Part shown: piece after piece, positions 17,995 to 27,541 of the stretch
Position numbering within the stretch: position 1 is the stretch's first letter
How the letters are laid out: each line of letters starts with the position of its first letter
Assembly (NCBI GenBank): GCA_014192425.1
Contig: BJHK01000005.1
Span: 102,753 to 166,752 of the forward strand
Length of the DNA stretch: 64,000 nt
Source: Planctomycetia bacterium
GTDB taxonomy: Bacteria; Planctomycetota; Planctomycetia; Pirellulales; UBA1268
Direction of reading: 5' to 3'
The notes under the pieces: generated by a model
The model's database searches: none
What the model was told of the DNA's origin: nothing
What the model saw: only the letters and a program-made list of their open reading frames with translations
Made by a program: the position numbers and the translations under genes

Positions 17995-19400
17995 TATTTT
18001 CCCTGCAGCGTCGCCAGGTCCATCCCCAGCCGCTTGAGCTTCTTGTAGAGCGTCGTCCGGTTGATGCCCAGCGAGCGGGCCGCCTCGTCCCGGCGCCAGC
18101 CGCAGCGCTCGAGCGCCTCGAGGATCAGCCGCCGCTCCGGCGCGGCGAGCGCCTGCTTCAGGGCTGCGGCCTGGGCCGGCCCGTCGGCCGCGGCACAGTC
18201 CCTCCCGGTGCCGATCACCGCGGGGGGCAGATCGGCGACCTCCAGGAGCCGGCCCCGGCCGAGGAACACGCCGCGTTCGATGGCGTGCTCGAGTTCCCGG
18301 ACATTGCCCGGCCACGCATGCCGGCAGAGGGCGTCGACCGCCGCCGGCGCGATCCCCGCCACGTCGCGGCCGGCCTTCGCCGCCGCGGTGCGCAGGAAGT
18401 GGTCGGCGAGCAGCGGGATGTCGGTCGCCCGGTCGCGCAGGCTCGGCATCTCCAGTACCACCACGTTGATCCGCCAGAACAGGTCGCCGCGAAACCTGCC
18501 CGCCGCCACGAGCCCGGCGAGATCCTCGTGCGTGGCGAGGATCACGCGGGCATCGACGGCGAGCGTCCGCGAGCCGCCGACCGGCTCGAACTGCATGTCC
18601 TGCAGGACGCGCAGCATCTTGACCTGCAGCGCCGGCGAGGCGGTCGCGATCTCGTCGAGAAAGATCGTGCCCCCGTCGGCGAGGAGGAACTTCCCGTCGC
18701 GATCGCCGGCCGCCCCGGTGAACGCCCCAGCCACGTGCCCGAAGAGCTCGCTCTCGAGCAGCGAATCGGCGAGCGCCCCGCAGGCCACCTCGACGAACCG
18801 GCCCTGCCGACCGCTGCGCCGGTGGATCTCCCGGGCGAGCAGCGACTTGCCCGTGCCGCTCTCCCCGGTGATCAGCACCGTGGCCGGCGTGCCGGCGATC
18901 CGCGCCGCCACGTCGAGCTGCCGGCGGAGCGCCGGATGGGAGCCGAGGATCGCCGGTTCGGGCACGGAGGGGGAGGCGCAGCCGGACGCGGCCGCGGGCG
19001 TCGGGGCGCCGCTGCCTGCCGCGGCTTCGAGTGCGGCGAGCAGGTCGGCATCGCGCCATGGGACAGGCACCACGGTGGCGGCTGCGGGCCAGCCATCCAG
19101 TCCGGGCAGTCCCGCCCGGCCGTCCCGGGACGCAGGCAGGGCGACGACGACCGCCGCCGGCCGGCTCCCGGCAGCCGCGGCGACGGCGACCTGAGGCCCT
19201 CCGGGGATGGCACCCGCGATCAGGCAGGCGTCCCACGCCGACGTGGCGAGCGACCGCGTCGCCTCGCCGGCGGAGCCGACGGCCGAGGCGTGGTAGCCGA
19301 GGCCGCAGAGCCACTGGGCCACGCCGGAGGCGGCACGGCGATCCCCGTCGACGACGAGGATCCGGGGAAGACGGGGGCGGGCGCGAACGCTGTCGAGCAT
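17994..19400 (-). CDS. Sigma-54-dependent activator with degenerate receiver domain
   Basis: NtrC-family enhancer-binding protein of 468 residues. Residues about 12-125 are receiver-like (ILVVDGD at the start), but the expected phosphoacceptor Asp is Ala62 ([10 protein letters not shown] where DxxMPGG is normal), so it is probably not phosphorylated there. The AAA+ domain has Walker A GESGTGKS (179-186), the sigma-54 contact loop GAFTGA (225-230), Walker B GTIFLDEI and an arginine-finger region. The C-terminus is a Fis-type helix-turn-helix ([20 protein letters not shown]). No sensor kinase adjoins it and I could not find a convincing -24/-12 promoter nearby. Confidence 0.92.
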   Translation of the reverse strand: MLDSVRARPRLPRILVVDGDRRAASGVAQWLCGLGYHASAVGSAGEATRSLATSAWDACLIAGAIPGGPQVAVAAAAGSRPAAVVVALPASRDGRAGLPGLDGWPAAATVVPVPWRDADLLAALEAAAGSGAPTPAAASGCASPSVPEPAILGSHPALRRQLDVAARIAGTPATVLITGESGTGKSLLAREIHRRSGRQGRFVEVACGALADSLLESELFGHVAGAFTGAAGDRDGKFLLADGGTIFLDEIATASPALQVKMLRVLQDMQFEPVGGSRTLAVDARVILATHEDLAGLVAAGRFRGDLFWRINVVVLEMPSLRDRATDIPLLADHFLRTAAAKAGRDVAGIAPAAVDALCRHAWPGNVRELEHAIERGVFLGRGRLLEVADLPPAVIGTGRDCAAADGPAQAAALKQALAAPERRLILEALERCGWRRDEAARSLGINRTTLYKKLKRLGMDLATLQGK

Positions 19401-19545
19401 GGTGGCATCCGGGAGGCGGAGACCACCGGCCGGGCCTCCATGAATCTTTAGGTCGCGAAACGGCGACGGAAAAGTCGCCGCAGGGCGACAACCTTGCCGG
19501 AACGGCAGGCTCGGCCCGGCATGGTCCGCACGACCGCTGCGACCG

Positions 19546-20271
19546 TCACTCGGTCGGCCGTTCCGGATCGGGGGCGACGGGGTTGACGTCGCCGAGATTC
19601 ACCGCATCGGCGATCCGATCGGCCGCCGGACCGAGGAGGATCTCGCGATTCTCGAACAGGGCCTCCGGGTCCTGGTCGAGCATCCGGATCCGGCGCTTGC
19701 GGAACGAGAAGAAGGCGATCACGGCCAGGGCCGCGATCGCGGCCACGAGCGCGACGGCCGTGAAGCCGCGCTCCAACGACTGGATCAGGCCGGTGATCCG
19801 GTCGCCGAACAGGTAGGCGAGGCCGAAGAATCCGCCGATCACGACCGAGGCGCAGATGAAGTCAGCGAGGAGGAACCAGCGATACTTCACCCGGAGGATG
19901 CCGGCCGTGAGATAGAAGGGGCTGCGCAGGCCGACGAGGAACCGGGCCACGAAGAACGCCTTGATGCCGTGCTTCTGCAGCAGTTCCTCGATCGTCTTTT
20001 CCCGTTGCGGCGTCAAAAAGCCCGACCACCAGGGGTGCTCGCGGAGGATCCGCGCCCCGGCGAACCGGCCGATTGCATACATCAGGCTGTCGCCGAGGAG
20101 CGCCCCCACCAGGCAGGCCGGGAGGGCGTAATACCAGCGCAGGGCGCCAGACTTGCTCAGCGCCCCGGCCGCCACGATCGCCACCTCCTCCGGCACGGGC
20201 AGGCCGATTCCCGTCAGGGTCAGGAACAGCACGATGCCGAGGTAGGAGCCCGGCGCAAGCCAATCGAACAT
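19546..20271 (-). CDS. DedA family membrane protein
   Basis: Inner-membrane protein of 241 residues in the DedA/VTT group; members have been linked to flipping of undecaprenyl phosphate or phospholipids and to membrane homeostasis. Typical features are [19 protein letters not shown] near the N-terminus, [17 protein letters not shown], the motif [19 protein letters not shown] with its conserved Arg residues, and hydrophobic helices. A basic segment ([11 protein letters not shown]) and a polar tail follow the last helix. I chose ATG 20271 ([12 protein letters not shown]); the frame upstream shows no domain. Confidence 0.88.
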   Translation of the reverse strand: MFDWLAPGSYLGIVLFLTLTGIGLPVPEEVAIVAAGALSKSGALRWYYALPACLVGALLGDSLMYAIGRFAGARILREHPWWSGFLTPQREKTIEELLQKHGIKAFFVARFLVGLRSPFYLTAGILRVKYRWFLLADFICASVVIGGFFGLAYLFGDRITGLIQSLERGFTAVALVAAIAALAVIAFFSFRKRRIRMLDQDPEALFENREILLGPAADRIADAVNLGDVNPVAPDPERPTE

Positions 20272-20548
20272 GGAGGGGGTGCGGAGGGGACGGTTTCCGG
20301 AGCATCGGGAGGTCGCTCCAGAGTGTACCCGGCGTTCGGGCCGCGGCGCAGGTATGTTTTCGTCCCGGCCGCGCCGGAAGACCGTCCCGGCCACGCGGGA
20401 CGCCGAGCCGACCGGTGCCAGCATCGGAACGGCGTGTCCAACGGCCCCCGGGCCGAAAAAAACGCGGCATCTGCCCGCCCGCGGCCGCGCCGCAGCGTAG
20501 GCCGATCGGAACGACCGCTCCCGGGCGGGCGTCGTCCCCATCGGCACG

Positions 20549-20950
20549 ATGGGGACGTGGGCCGCCAATCCGGTTCAGGTGAATGGCGACAAGACGTTCA
20601 CCTATCTGTCCGACTCAGGCAACTGGAACGGCTCCGCGTATCTCTACCTGGCCTCCAACCTCGCGCTCGAGTCCCACTCGCTCGGCATGCTGACAAGTGC
20701 CTGCGCCGGGGCGGCGACGCTGGCGACGATGCACGCCACCAACAACGTCGCACCAGGCGACGTGCCGCTGCCGCCGCTGCAGACGATCTGGGTGCGGGAC
20801 ACGATCAGTCTCGACTCCACGGGATCGGTGCTGAGCGTCTCCAACACCTACGTGCAGGCGGTGCCGGAGCCGGGCACGTATGCCCGCGCCGCTGTCGGGA
20901 TCGCGGTGGCCGCGGCCCGGCGCCTGCGCCGCCGGCTGTTCCCGAGTTGA
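20549..20950 (+). pseudogene. 5'-truncated PEP-CTERM protein remnant
   Basis: A 133-codon open frame that lacks any signal peptide but ends with a PEP-CTERM-like sorting tail: AVPEPGTYARAAVG, a weakly hydrophobic segment and a basic end RRLRRRLFPS. PEP-CTERM proteins need an N-terminal signal peptide, and none is encoded here. The tail helix is also broken by charged residues (AVAAARRLRRR). The best reading is a decayed or 5'-deleted gene. From 20272 to 20548 and from 20951 to 21010 I see no other coding content. Confidence 0.5.
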
Positions 20951-21010
20951 AACCGCCCCCCTCACCCGCGGGTCGGAAACGGGCATCACGCCCGCTTCCG
21001 CCTCCGGGAT

Positions 21011-22078
21011 TCATCCGTCCGCCGCGTCGCGCGGCGGCAGCGGTTCCACTTCGATGCCGGGCCCGGGCTCGATCGACAGCGTGCCGGCGTCCACGTTGGC
21101 AAGCACGACGCGAACCGCCGCCGGGCCGTCGCCCGGGAGCACGAGGATCGCGGCCGCATCTCCCCCCCGGGGCGCGATCGTCTCCAGCCCCGGAGGGCCG
21201 AGTACGTAGGCGGCCGTGGAAAGGGCGTCGGCGACGGCGGCCGTGGGTGCGATCACGGTGGCGGAGAGCACCCCCGCGGCGGGCCGACCTGTGCGGGGAT
21301 CGAGAATGTGCCCCAGCCGCCGGCCACGATCGACAAAGAACTGTGTTCCCGAGCCGCTCGTCCCCAACGCCCGATCGTGGAGCGTGATCGTGGCCAGGCG
21401 GCGGGCCGGGAAGAGCGGATGCCGGAGGCCGACCTGCCAGCCGCGCCGGCCTGGTCCGGCCGGCCCGTGCACGCCGCGGGCCCGGACGCTGCTCTGGCCG
21501 CCATGCACGAGCACGCTCGGCACGCCGGCGTCGGCGAGCAGGCCGACGGCCCGATCGATCGCCCAGCCCTTGCCGATCGCGCCCGGATTGATCTCGACGC
21601 CCGGCCTCGTGAATCGCACCCGGCGGCCGGCGGCGTCGAACTCGACATGCTGCATGCCCGACGCGGCGCGGGCCGCGGCCAGTTCGTCGTCCGTCGGCGT
21701 CCGTCCCTGCCGGCGCAGGAACCCCCACGCCCGCACCAGCGCCCCCGCGGCGATGTCGAACCCGCCCCCGGTGCGATCGTGGAGGTCGCGGGCGCGGAGG
21801 AGCAGCCCGAGCACCTCCTCCGACACCGTTTGCCAGCCCGCTGCTGCGCCGGCGTTGAGCCGGGAGACTTCGCTCGAGTCGCGGTACACGCTGAACGCGG
21901 CCTCGATGTCGTCGACGAGGTCGAGCGCCGCGCAGCCCAGTTCCGTGGCGTCGGGAACCTCGCCGACGTTGAACACGGCCTCGAACCGGCAGGCCATCGC
22001 CTCCCGGCCGACCACGAGCGTGTGGATGTCGGCGCCATCGTTCACGTCACCACCAACTCCTCTGCCGGCGCCAACCAC
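21011..22078 (-). CDS. apbE: FAD:protein FMN transferase (ApbE family)
   Basis: Transfers FMN from FAD to a Thr of target flavoproteins such as Na+-NQR or RnfG subunits. The protein is up to 355 residues. Family segments include MACRFEAVF, FSVYRDSSEVSRLNAGA, TGGGFDIAAGALVRAWGF, VEINPGAIGKGWAIDRAVGL, VLVHGGQSSVRARG and the C-terminal HILDPRTGRP followed by ADALSTAAYVLG. There is no obvious lipobox or Tat signal. The GTG start at 22078 is uncertain; a later start nearer GREAMACRF is possible. No Nqr/Rnf genes are in the window. It probably follows the ATPase gene in one transcript. Confidence 0.88.
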   Translation of the reverse strand: MVGAGRGVGGDVNDGADIHTLVVGREAMACRFEAVFNVGEVPDATELGCAALDLVDDIEAAFSVYRDSSEVSRLNAGAAAGWQTVSEEVLGLLLRARDLHDRTGGGFDIAAGALVRAWGFLRRQGRTPTDDELAAARAASGMQHVEFDAAGRRVRFTRPGVEINPGAIGKGWAIDRAVGLLADAGVPSVLVHGGQSSVRARGVHGPAGPGRRGWQVGLRHPLFPARRLATITLHDRALGTSGSGTQFFVDRGRRLGHILDPRTGRPAAGVLSATVIAPTAAVADALSTAAYVLGPPGLETIAPRGGDAAAILVLPGDGPAAVRVVLANVDAGTLSIEPGPGIEVEPLPPRDAADG

Positions 22079-22195
22079 ACACCAGGTGCCACGGAGGCGG
22101 AGGGGTCGGCGTGAGGATCGCGAGCGTGTCAGCGAGCGAACTCATGCCGCCCCGCAGCCGGACCAGCGGAGCTGCCATCGTGCCTCCGTTGAACC

Positions 22196-23662
22196 CTACC
22201 GCGGCGCCAGCCCGCGGTCGAACGCGTCCTGGTCACGGCGAAAGACGGCCAGTTCGCGTTCGAAGTCGGCCAGCGAGATCCGATAGGCGGGCTGCTCGTC
22301 GGTGTGGGATTGGCAGTGGGCCACGAGGAGGCGGTGGAGAAACTTGAACAGCTGCCGCGGCACCCGCAGGCCGCGCAGCCCGTCGATCAGCCGGCGCTGA
22401 TCGACGGCCGGCTCGAAGAGCTGGCCGAGCGTGGCCGGCGGCGTGGTCACGCTGGCGGCCCGGACGCGGGCCGAGGCGATGTCGTAGAGCGTCTCCCCCG
22501 ACCACTCCAGCGACGGCACGAGGTTCTGCTTGTCGAGCCGGGCCCGCTGGTTGAAGGCCTCGGTCTCGCGCTCGATGAACCGGTACAGCTCCCCCGGCAG
22601 CAGCAGCTTGCAGCCCAGGCCGGGCAGCTTGAGGAGCTTGTTGTCGAAGATCGGCCAGATCACCTGCCGCATCCGGTCGGCGGAGCCGTTGATGACGTGC
22701 GGCTCGTCGAGCCGGTCCACGATCACCACCAGGCCGCCGTGGCCGAGCGCGGCGAGCGTGCCCTGCAGCTTGGCGAGCAGCTCGTACCGGTCGTCGCTCC
22801 GCGCGAAGGCGGGGAGCGGCTGGCCGGCGAGATCCACCTCCGGCATCCGCGTGAGCGCCCGGGCGAGTTGGCCGGTGGCGCGGTTGCCGGTCCGCATCGA
22901 GCGGACGATCCGCCACGCCCGCCACGTGCCCCGGCCGCGCCGCACGATCTCCGGCAGCCAGGCGGCGCCGACGAGCAGCCACGGCCACCACTGCCACGCC
23001 CAATCGACCGAGGCGCCCGTCAGCAACCCGCGGACGAACGCGGCGACGAGCACCACCGTCGCGGCGAGCCCCAGCGCCCGCGGCCAGAGGCCGAGCCAGG
23101 CCCGGTAGCCGACCCGGGCCCGCAGCCGGCGCCAGCGGGCGGGAAACGACTCGGCCGTCGACTGGTCGTAGCAGGCGGCGAGGAGGGCGAGATCGCGGGC
23201 CTGCGGCGCCGGCAGCCGTGCGGCCGGGATCTCACCGGCATTGATCCGTGACACGAGCTGCGTGACCGCCAGCGTGAGGATCGCGTCGATGTGATCCCAG
23301 AGCTTCCATTGGGCGAGCACTTTTTCCACCGGCCGGCCCGGCCCCACCCGGCTCACGAACCGGTCGAGGAACGGATTGAAGTCGTCGTACACGACGACGA
23401 AGGCCCGGCCCTGCGCGTGCTCGGCGGCATGCCGCTCGTACTGCCGGACCATCTGCAGCTTGAGCGCCGTCTTGCCGGCCCCCTTCTCGCCGAACACGAC
23501 GGCCGTGCCCGGATCGGCCGGATCGCCGAAGATCTTGGCCCACGCCGGGTGGAACGTCGTCTCCAGGCAGGTCCGCTTGAAGACGGCGTCGTTTTGCGCG
23601 TCCTCCTCGGCAAACGGGTTGCCGGCGATCCCGTGATGCTCGAGAAACTCGGTAACTTTCAT
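22196..23662 (-). CDS. Membrane-embedded P-loop ATPase of unknown function
   Basis: A 488-residue protein with an N-terminal NTPase core: GNPFAEEDA (common in ORC/ExeA-like ATPases), Walker A GEKGAGKT (58-65), an FVVVYDDFNPF strand and, after an insertion, Walker B LVVIVDRLDE. The insertion (about residues 175-235) contains two hydrophobic helices, one after WPRALGL and one around WWPWLLVGAAWLPE. This is the architecture of KAP/STAND-like NTPases, in which helices interrupt the ATPase domain. The function is unknown. It follows the small secreted protein gene by 22 bases on the same strand. Confidence 0.75.
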   Translation of the reverse strand: MKVTEFLEHHGIAGNPFAEEDAQNDAVFKRTCLETTFHPAWAKIFGDPADPGTAVVFGEKGAGKTALKLQMVRQYERHAAEHAQGRAFVVVYDDFNPFLDRFVSRVGPGRPVEKVLAQWKLWDHIDAILTLAVTQLVSRINAGEIPAARLPAPQARDLALLAACYDQSTAESFPARWRRLRARVGYRAWLGLWPRALGLAATVVLVAAFVRGLLTGASVDWAWQWWPWLLVGAAWLPEIVRRGRGTWRAWRIVRSMRTGNRATGQLARALTRMPEVDLAGQPLPAFARSDDRYELLAKLQGTLAALGHGGLVVIVDRLDEPHVINGSADRMRQVIWPIFDNKLLKLPGLGCKLLLPGELYRFIERETEAFNQRARLDKQNLVPSLEWSGETLYDIASARVRAASVTTPPATLGQLFEPAVDQRRLIDGLRGLRVPRQLFKFLHRLLVAHCQSHTDEQPAYRISLADFERELAVFRRDQDAFDRGLAPR

Positions 23663-23684
23663 CGCGGCCGGGCGGCGGGCACGG

Positions 23685-24308
23685 TCACTTGCCCGCCTTC
23701 ACCATGCCCTCCACCATCTTCTGGAAGCCCGCGGCATGCTTTCCGACCGTGGCGGCGGGGCCGTAGAACTTGAGGAAGTGATTCCCCTGGTCCCCGGTCT
23801 CGACGATCGCGGCCAGCATCCGGTAGTCGGGCCGTTCCACCGTCTGGCCGCCGGCGAACGGGCCGCCGGGGGAGTCCTTGTACGTGCCGGGGATGTCGAC
23901 GAGCGTCACCTTGCAGCCCGCCACGTCGATCTTCTTCGTGGTCGCCTTGTCTTTCGTGGGCTTGCCGTCGGGCTGCGTGAACTGCCCATACCAGCGGTCG
24001 ATGTTGGCCTCGACCGTGCCGCCGGCCCCCATCACGGTCATCCGGCCGGCCGGCAGCGGCCCGCCATCGGCGGCCTTCGCCTCCGTCGGGATGGAGAACT
24101 CGGTTTCGACGATGCCCGACTTGGGCTGGACCTGCTCCCAGCCCGCCGGCGCCTCGAGGGAGAAGCCGCCGCGGGCCACGCTGAAGACGCGGCCTGCGGC
24201 GGGGGCCGCCAGACCGGGCTGAGCGTTGGCCGACGGCGTCGCCGCCAGCATCGCTCCGACACTCAGGCAGGTCGCCACGATCCGCAGCACCGAATTCACC
24301 TTCGCCAT
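23685..24308 (-). CDS. Secreted protein of unknown function
   Basis: A 207-residue protein with a textbook signal peptide cleaved after ATPSANA (about residue 30). The mature part has beta-rich segments (FSLEAPAGWEQVQP, KVTLVDIPGTY) reminiscent of PsbP-like or DUF1795-type folds, but I do not recognise the family with certainty. ATG 24308 is supported by an AAGGAG Shine-Dalgarno about ten bases upstream and by the signal peptide starting there. It is the first gene of a likely minus-strand unit with the P-loop ATPase and apbE. Confidence 0.75.
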   Translation of the reverse strand: MAKVNSVLRIVATCLSVGAMLAATPSANAQPGLAAPAAGRVFSVARGGFSLEAPAGWEQVQPKSGIVETEFSIPTEAKAADGGPLPAGRMTVMGAGGTVEANIDRWYGQFTQPDGKPTKDKATTKKIDVAGCKVTLVDIPGTYKDSPGGPFAGGQTVERPDYRMLAAIVETGDQGNHFLKFYGPAATVGKHAAGFQKMVEGMVKAGK

Positions 24309-24432
24309 TGTCGCTTCTCCTTCGCGTGAGTGACCGGTCGAAGCCTTCGCTGCCGACCCGGGTCGCTGGGGGCGACCGGCCGAGAGTTTACCAGAACCGC
24401 GACCGGTGCCGGGAACCAGCCGCCGCTCACGA

Positions 24433-24921
24433 TCAGCCGACCGCCGTTTTCGCCTCGGGAAAGACGTCGCCGAGCGGCCGCCACCCGTCCCAGTCGGCCC
24501 GCCAGACGAGCTCGGTGCCCACGGCCATCCCGGAATCGAGCCACACGCGCAGGTCGGCGGCAGACATCGGTGCCGCTGCGGTTCCCCCCGGCGTTGCCCT
24601 GCTCCACGCGAGGTCCGGCCGCTCATCGAGAGCGGCGTGACGCGGCACCGTGGTGGGCGGCAGCCCGCCGGCGCCTTCGTGGTGCGGGGCGTCCGACCGG
24701 CCGGGCTTCGCTTCGGCGGGCAGCACCCGCGGCAGCGTGGCGATGACTGCCGCTTCGAGCGTCAGGACGGCGGCGAGCGGCAGCGTCACCACCGGCTCGG
24801 AGACCGATGTCAGCGGAATGCGGAACCGCGATCCGCAGGTCGGGCACACGCCCTTCCGGCCGGCGAGATGATCCTTGACCTTGACCCTGTGCCCCTGTGG
24901 GCAGAACGCCACGATTCCCAC
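24433..24921 (-). CDS. Zinc-ribbon protein with C-terminal GYF-type domain
   Basis: A 162-residue protein. The N-terminus has a CPQGH...CPTC zinc ribbon (residues 8-29), a form used widely in planctomycete proteins of unknown role. A hydrophobic Ala/Leu/Val stretch around 45-70 may be a membrane helix. The C-terminus, WLDSGMAVGTELVWRADWDGWRPLGDV, matches a GYF_2-like motif, often involved in protein-protein contact. It is transcribed divergently from the ClpP-like gene. No enzymatic activity is suggested. Confidence 0.68.
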   Translation of the reverse strand: MGIVAFCPQGHRVKVKDHLAGRKGVCPTCGSRFRIPLTSVSEPVVTLPLAAVLTLEAAVIATLPRVLPAEAKPGRSDAPHHEGAGGLPPTTVPRHAALDERPDLAWSRATPGGTAAAPMSAADLRVWLDSGMAVGTELVWRADWDGWRPLGDVFPEAKTAVG

Positions 24922-25111
24922 GCACCGCCCTCCGTCCCGGCGCCGTCAACTGCGCCCGGTCTGCGCTCTGCATCATCCTGCGGCGGCGCGCGGCAGGCAA
25001 GGGTTTCGGCCCATTCAGCCGTCACCCTTGTTTCCTGCACCCCGCGTTTTTACGATCCCGCTGCATCCTGTTCGATCCGGCCGCCCACGTTCCCGTCCCG
25101 AGACACTCCCC

Positions 25112-25690
25112 ATGATGGCGCGACGCGACGACTCCCAGTCCACGGACCGCGACGGCCGCGCCGAGGATCAGGGGCCGCTGGAGATCGCCCTCGTCGGCGA
25201 CCTCACCGACAGCGAGTCCGAGCTGACCGACCGGCTGCTCGGCGTCGCCCCCGGGGGCGAGTGCGTGCTGTACATCGATTCGCCCGGAGGCAGCCCGTAC
25301 TGCGCGATGTCGCTGCTGGCTCTGCTCCGACTGCGGGACATCAAGGCCACGGCCATCGTGACGGGGGAATGCTCGTCGGCGGCTCTGTGGCCATTCGCGG
25401 CCTGCGGCCGGCGGCTGGTCACGCCCTACAGCGTGTTTCTCTTCCACCCCATGAAGTGGCAGAGCGAAGAGCACATCGGGATTCGCGAGGCCGCCGAGTG
25501 GTCGCGGCACTTCGCCGAGTTGGAAAAGGAAATGGACGTGCTGCTGGCGGAACTGTTCGGCCGGGCCCCCGACCTGATCCAGCAGTGGATCGCCACGCAC
25601 CGCTACGTCACCGGCCGGGAGATGGCCGATGCCGGGCTGGCCGAACTCGTCCCCCTGAGCCCGCTCCGCGGCCTGCTGGCGGCCCCGTAG
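25112..25690 (+). CDS. ClpP-like / SDH-type serine peptidase family protein
   Basis: A 192-residue member of the ClpP/crotonase superfamily. Features are VLYIDSPGGSPYCAMSLLAL, TGECSSAALWPFAACG carrying the predicted nucleophile Ser, SVFLFHPMKWQ with the predicted His, and GREMADAGLAELVPL at the end, where ClpP has Asp in GLVD; here the equivalent looks like Glu. It diverges from housekeeping ClpP and no Clp ATPase adjoins it, so it may be a paralogue working alone or with another chaperone. ATG 25112 was chosen because upstream codons lack family content; a second ATG follows immediately. Confidence 0.78.
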   Translation: MMARRDDSQSTDRDGRAEDQGPLEIALVGDLTDSESELTDRLLGVAPGGECVLYIDSPGGSPYCAMSLLALLRLRDIKATAIVTGECSSAALWPFAACGRRLVTPYSVFLFHPMKWQSEEHIGIREAAEWSRHFAELEKEMDVLLAELFGRAPDLIQQWIATHRYVTGREMADAGLAELVPLSPLRGLLAAP

Positions 25691-25730
25691 ACGGCCGGCC
25701 GCGCCGGTCGGCCCGGGCAGACGGTCCCGC

Positions 25731-26711
25731 TCAACCGCGGTAGTCGGCGTGGCAGGAGTCGCACGACTTCTTCAGGCTGCCCACGGCCTGCTGGGCCGCA
25801 TCATGGTCTTTCTTCTCGGCCGCCTCACGGAGCTGCAGGGCCGCGGCCCGCATCGCCGCAGCATGGCCGCGATACTCGGCGTCGTCGTGATCGGCGAAGT
25901 CGCGCTGCTGGAGGATCTCGGCGAGCATGGCTGTGACCTCGGACTCGTGGATGATGCGTTCGACCTGGCGCACGAATTCCGACTTGCTCGAAGCGGCGGC
26001 GGCGGCGATCCCCTCGGCGGCCCCGAGCCGGATCATCAGCACCGGCCGGTCGGCGACCTGGCTCCAGAGAAAATCCTCCTCGCGGTCCGGCCTGGAGCCG
26101 AGCGCACTCCCCTCCAGCAGCGTGTCGAGATCGTCAACACGGTCCTTGACCTCGTTGAACGTCTGATCGGTGCCCACCTTGCAGTTGAGTCCGGCCCGGG
26201 CGATGAGGTCACGGGCCGCAGCGGCGTCGCTTTTCCAGCGCACGTCCTTGTCGTAGGCGGCGATGACGCCGAACGCCGCGGCCGCGGAGCCGAACGCGCC
26301 GCGCACCTTCTTGTAGCCGCCGGCCTTGAAATCGGAGACCTTGGCGATCGCCGTCTTCGCGGCGGCTCGCGCCTGCTTGATCTCGTCCACGAGCGTGTCG
26401 CCGGAGATGATCGCCGACCACTTGAACGACGCGCCGCTGGCCGGGGCGGTGCCGGACTCGGTCGGCCGGGCGACTTCCCCGGGCTTGGCGAACTGCGGTC
26501 GCCTACCCACCAGTGTCGCGAAGGCATCGTCGTAGAAGGTGCCCGTCGCGGCCTTGTCCCAGCTGGTGGGGGGCCGGGAGCGGCGAACCTCGCGAGGACG
26601 CTGGGCCACGGCCAGCGAGGCGGCGGCAAGCAGGCAGACCCCCATGACGACCTGCCGCGGCCCGGGGCCGTCGCGTCCATTCCGCCTCGTCCACAACGGT
26701 TGCCTGCCCAT
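25731..26711 (-). CDS. Secreted cytochrome c'-like protein
   Basis: About 326 residues. The N-terminus has a hydrophobic export segment (VVMGVCLLAAASLAVAQ) preceded by basic residues. The C-terminal 120 or so residues form Ala-rich helices ending in CDSCHADYRG, a CxxCH haem c site at the extreme C-terminus as in class II cytochromes (cytochrome c' and b562-like four-helix bundles). The middle is unknown, but MIRLGAAEGIAAAA and the helical pattern suggest a second helical bundle, so a fused or duplicated arrangement is possible. I start at ATG 26711, with 26777 as an alternative. Confidence 0.78.
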   Translation of the reverse strand: MGRQPLWTRRNGRDGPGPRQVVMGVCLLAAASLAVAQRPREVRRSRPPTSWDKAATGTFYDDAFATLVGRRPQFAKPGEVARPTESGTAPASGASFKWSAIISGDTLVDEIKQARAAAKTAIAKVSDFKAGGYKKVRGAFGSAAAAFGVIAAYDKDVRWKSDAAAARDLIARAGLNCKVGTDQTFNEVKDRVDDLDTLLEGSALGSRPDREEDFLWSQVADRPVLMIRLGAAEGIAAAAASSKSEFVRQVERIIHESEVTAMLAEILQQRDFADHDDAEYRGHAAAMRAAALQLREAAEKKDHDAAQQAVGSLKKSCDSCHADYRG

Positions 26712-26929
26712 GTCGTCGTGGCCCTCGCCCGGAAACCATCCGTCCGCATGCCCCGGCCTTCGGGCCGACGCCGGCACTGGATCGAAAAAAGATAGATTCT
26801 AGCCGAAATCCGCGGCCTACCAGTGGGGGCATTTCGTCTTGACCGGAGCGGCTCCGCCCGTCACTGTCCCCGGCCCAGGTCACCACGCGCGGTGCCCGAA
26901 CCGCCCACCCCAGCAGGAGTCGACCGATC

Positions 26930-27541
26930 ATGCGTCGCGATCGCCCGAGCGTCGTCCTCGCCACCCGTCGTTCCCTGTCCGCCGGCCTGACCGGGCTGCT
27001 CTGCTGCCTGCTGACGGTCGGCTGCGCCGGATCCGGCGGCGGAACCGCGAAGACGGAGCCGGCGAAGGCCGCGGTCGTCGCCTTCCTCGATGCCATCAAA
27101 CGCGGGGATGACGCGGCCGCCAGCGGCCTGCTCACCAAGGTGGCGCGGACGAAGACGCAGGAACTCGGCATTTCGGTCGCCCCGCCGGTCGCCGATTCCG
27201 CCATCTGCACGGTGCGGGAGTGCGAGATGGTCAGCGAATCGGACGACCTGGCCCACGTGGGGACGACCTGGACCGACACGGACGCCGACGGCTTCAAGAC
27301 CGAGGAAAACGTGGTCTGGGTGGTGCGGCTCGATCCGGAGGGCTGGCGGGTCGTGGGCATGGCGATGAAGGTCTTCGACGACATGGCTCCGCTCCTTCTG
27401 AACTTCGAGGATCCAGAGGACATGCTCGCGAAGCAGGAAGCCGTGGCCGCCGAGTTGAAGAAACGCGCGACGGCGCCCGCCACTCCCAGGTCCCAGCCCC
27501 AGACCGCCCGGGGCGACACGCCTGCGGCGACCGTCCGCTGA
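26930..27541 (+). CDS. Putative lipoprotein of unknown function
   Basis: A 203-residue protein with a basic N-terminus, a hydrophobic stretch and a lipobox-like end LLTVGC (Cys32), predicting lipid anchoring. The domain at about 42-155 (AVVAFLDAIKRGDDAAASGLL, then VWVVRLDPEGWRVVGMAM) resembles the small alpha+beta NTF2/DUF4878-like fold seen in many lipoproteins, but I see no catalytic residues. The tail is Pro/Thr-rich. It is divergent from the cytochrome c' gene; the 218-base gap would hold both promoters. Confidence 0.7.
   Translation: MRRDRPSVVLATRRSLSAGLTGLLCCLLTVGCAGSGGGTAKTEPAKAAVVAFLDAIKRGDDAAASGLLTKVARTKTQELGISVAPPVADSAICTVRECEMVSESDDLAHVGTTWTDTDADGFKTEENVVWVVRLDPEGWRVVGMAMKVFDDMAPLLLNFEDPEDMLAKQEAVAAELKKRATAPATPRSQPQTARGDTPAATVR

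Noticed and set aside
22304-23251. Plus-strand frame opposite the P-loop ATPase gene
   Set aside because: The minus-strand protein has Walker motifs and helices, whereas this frame has none.
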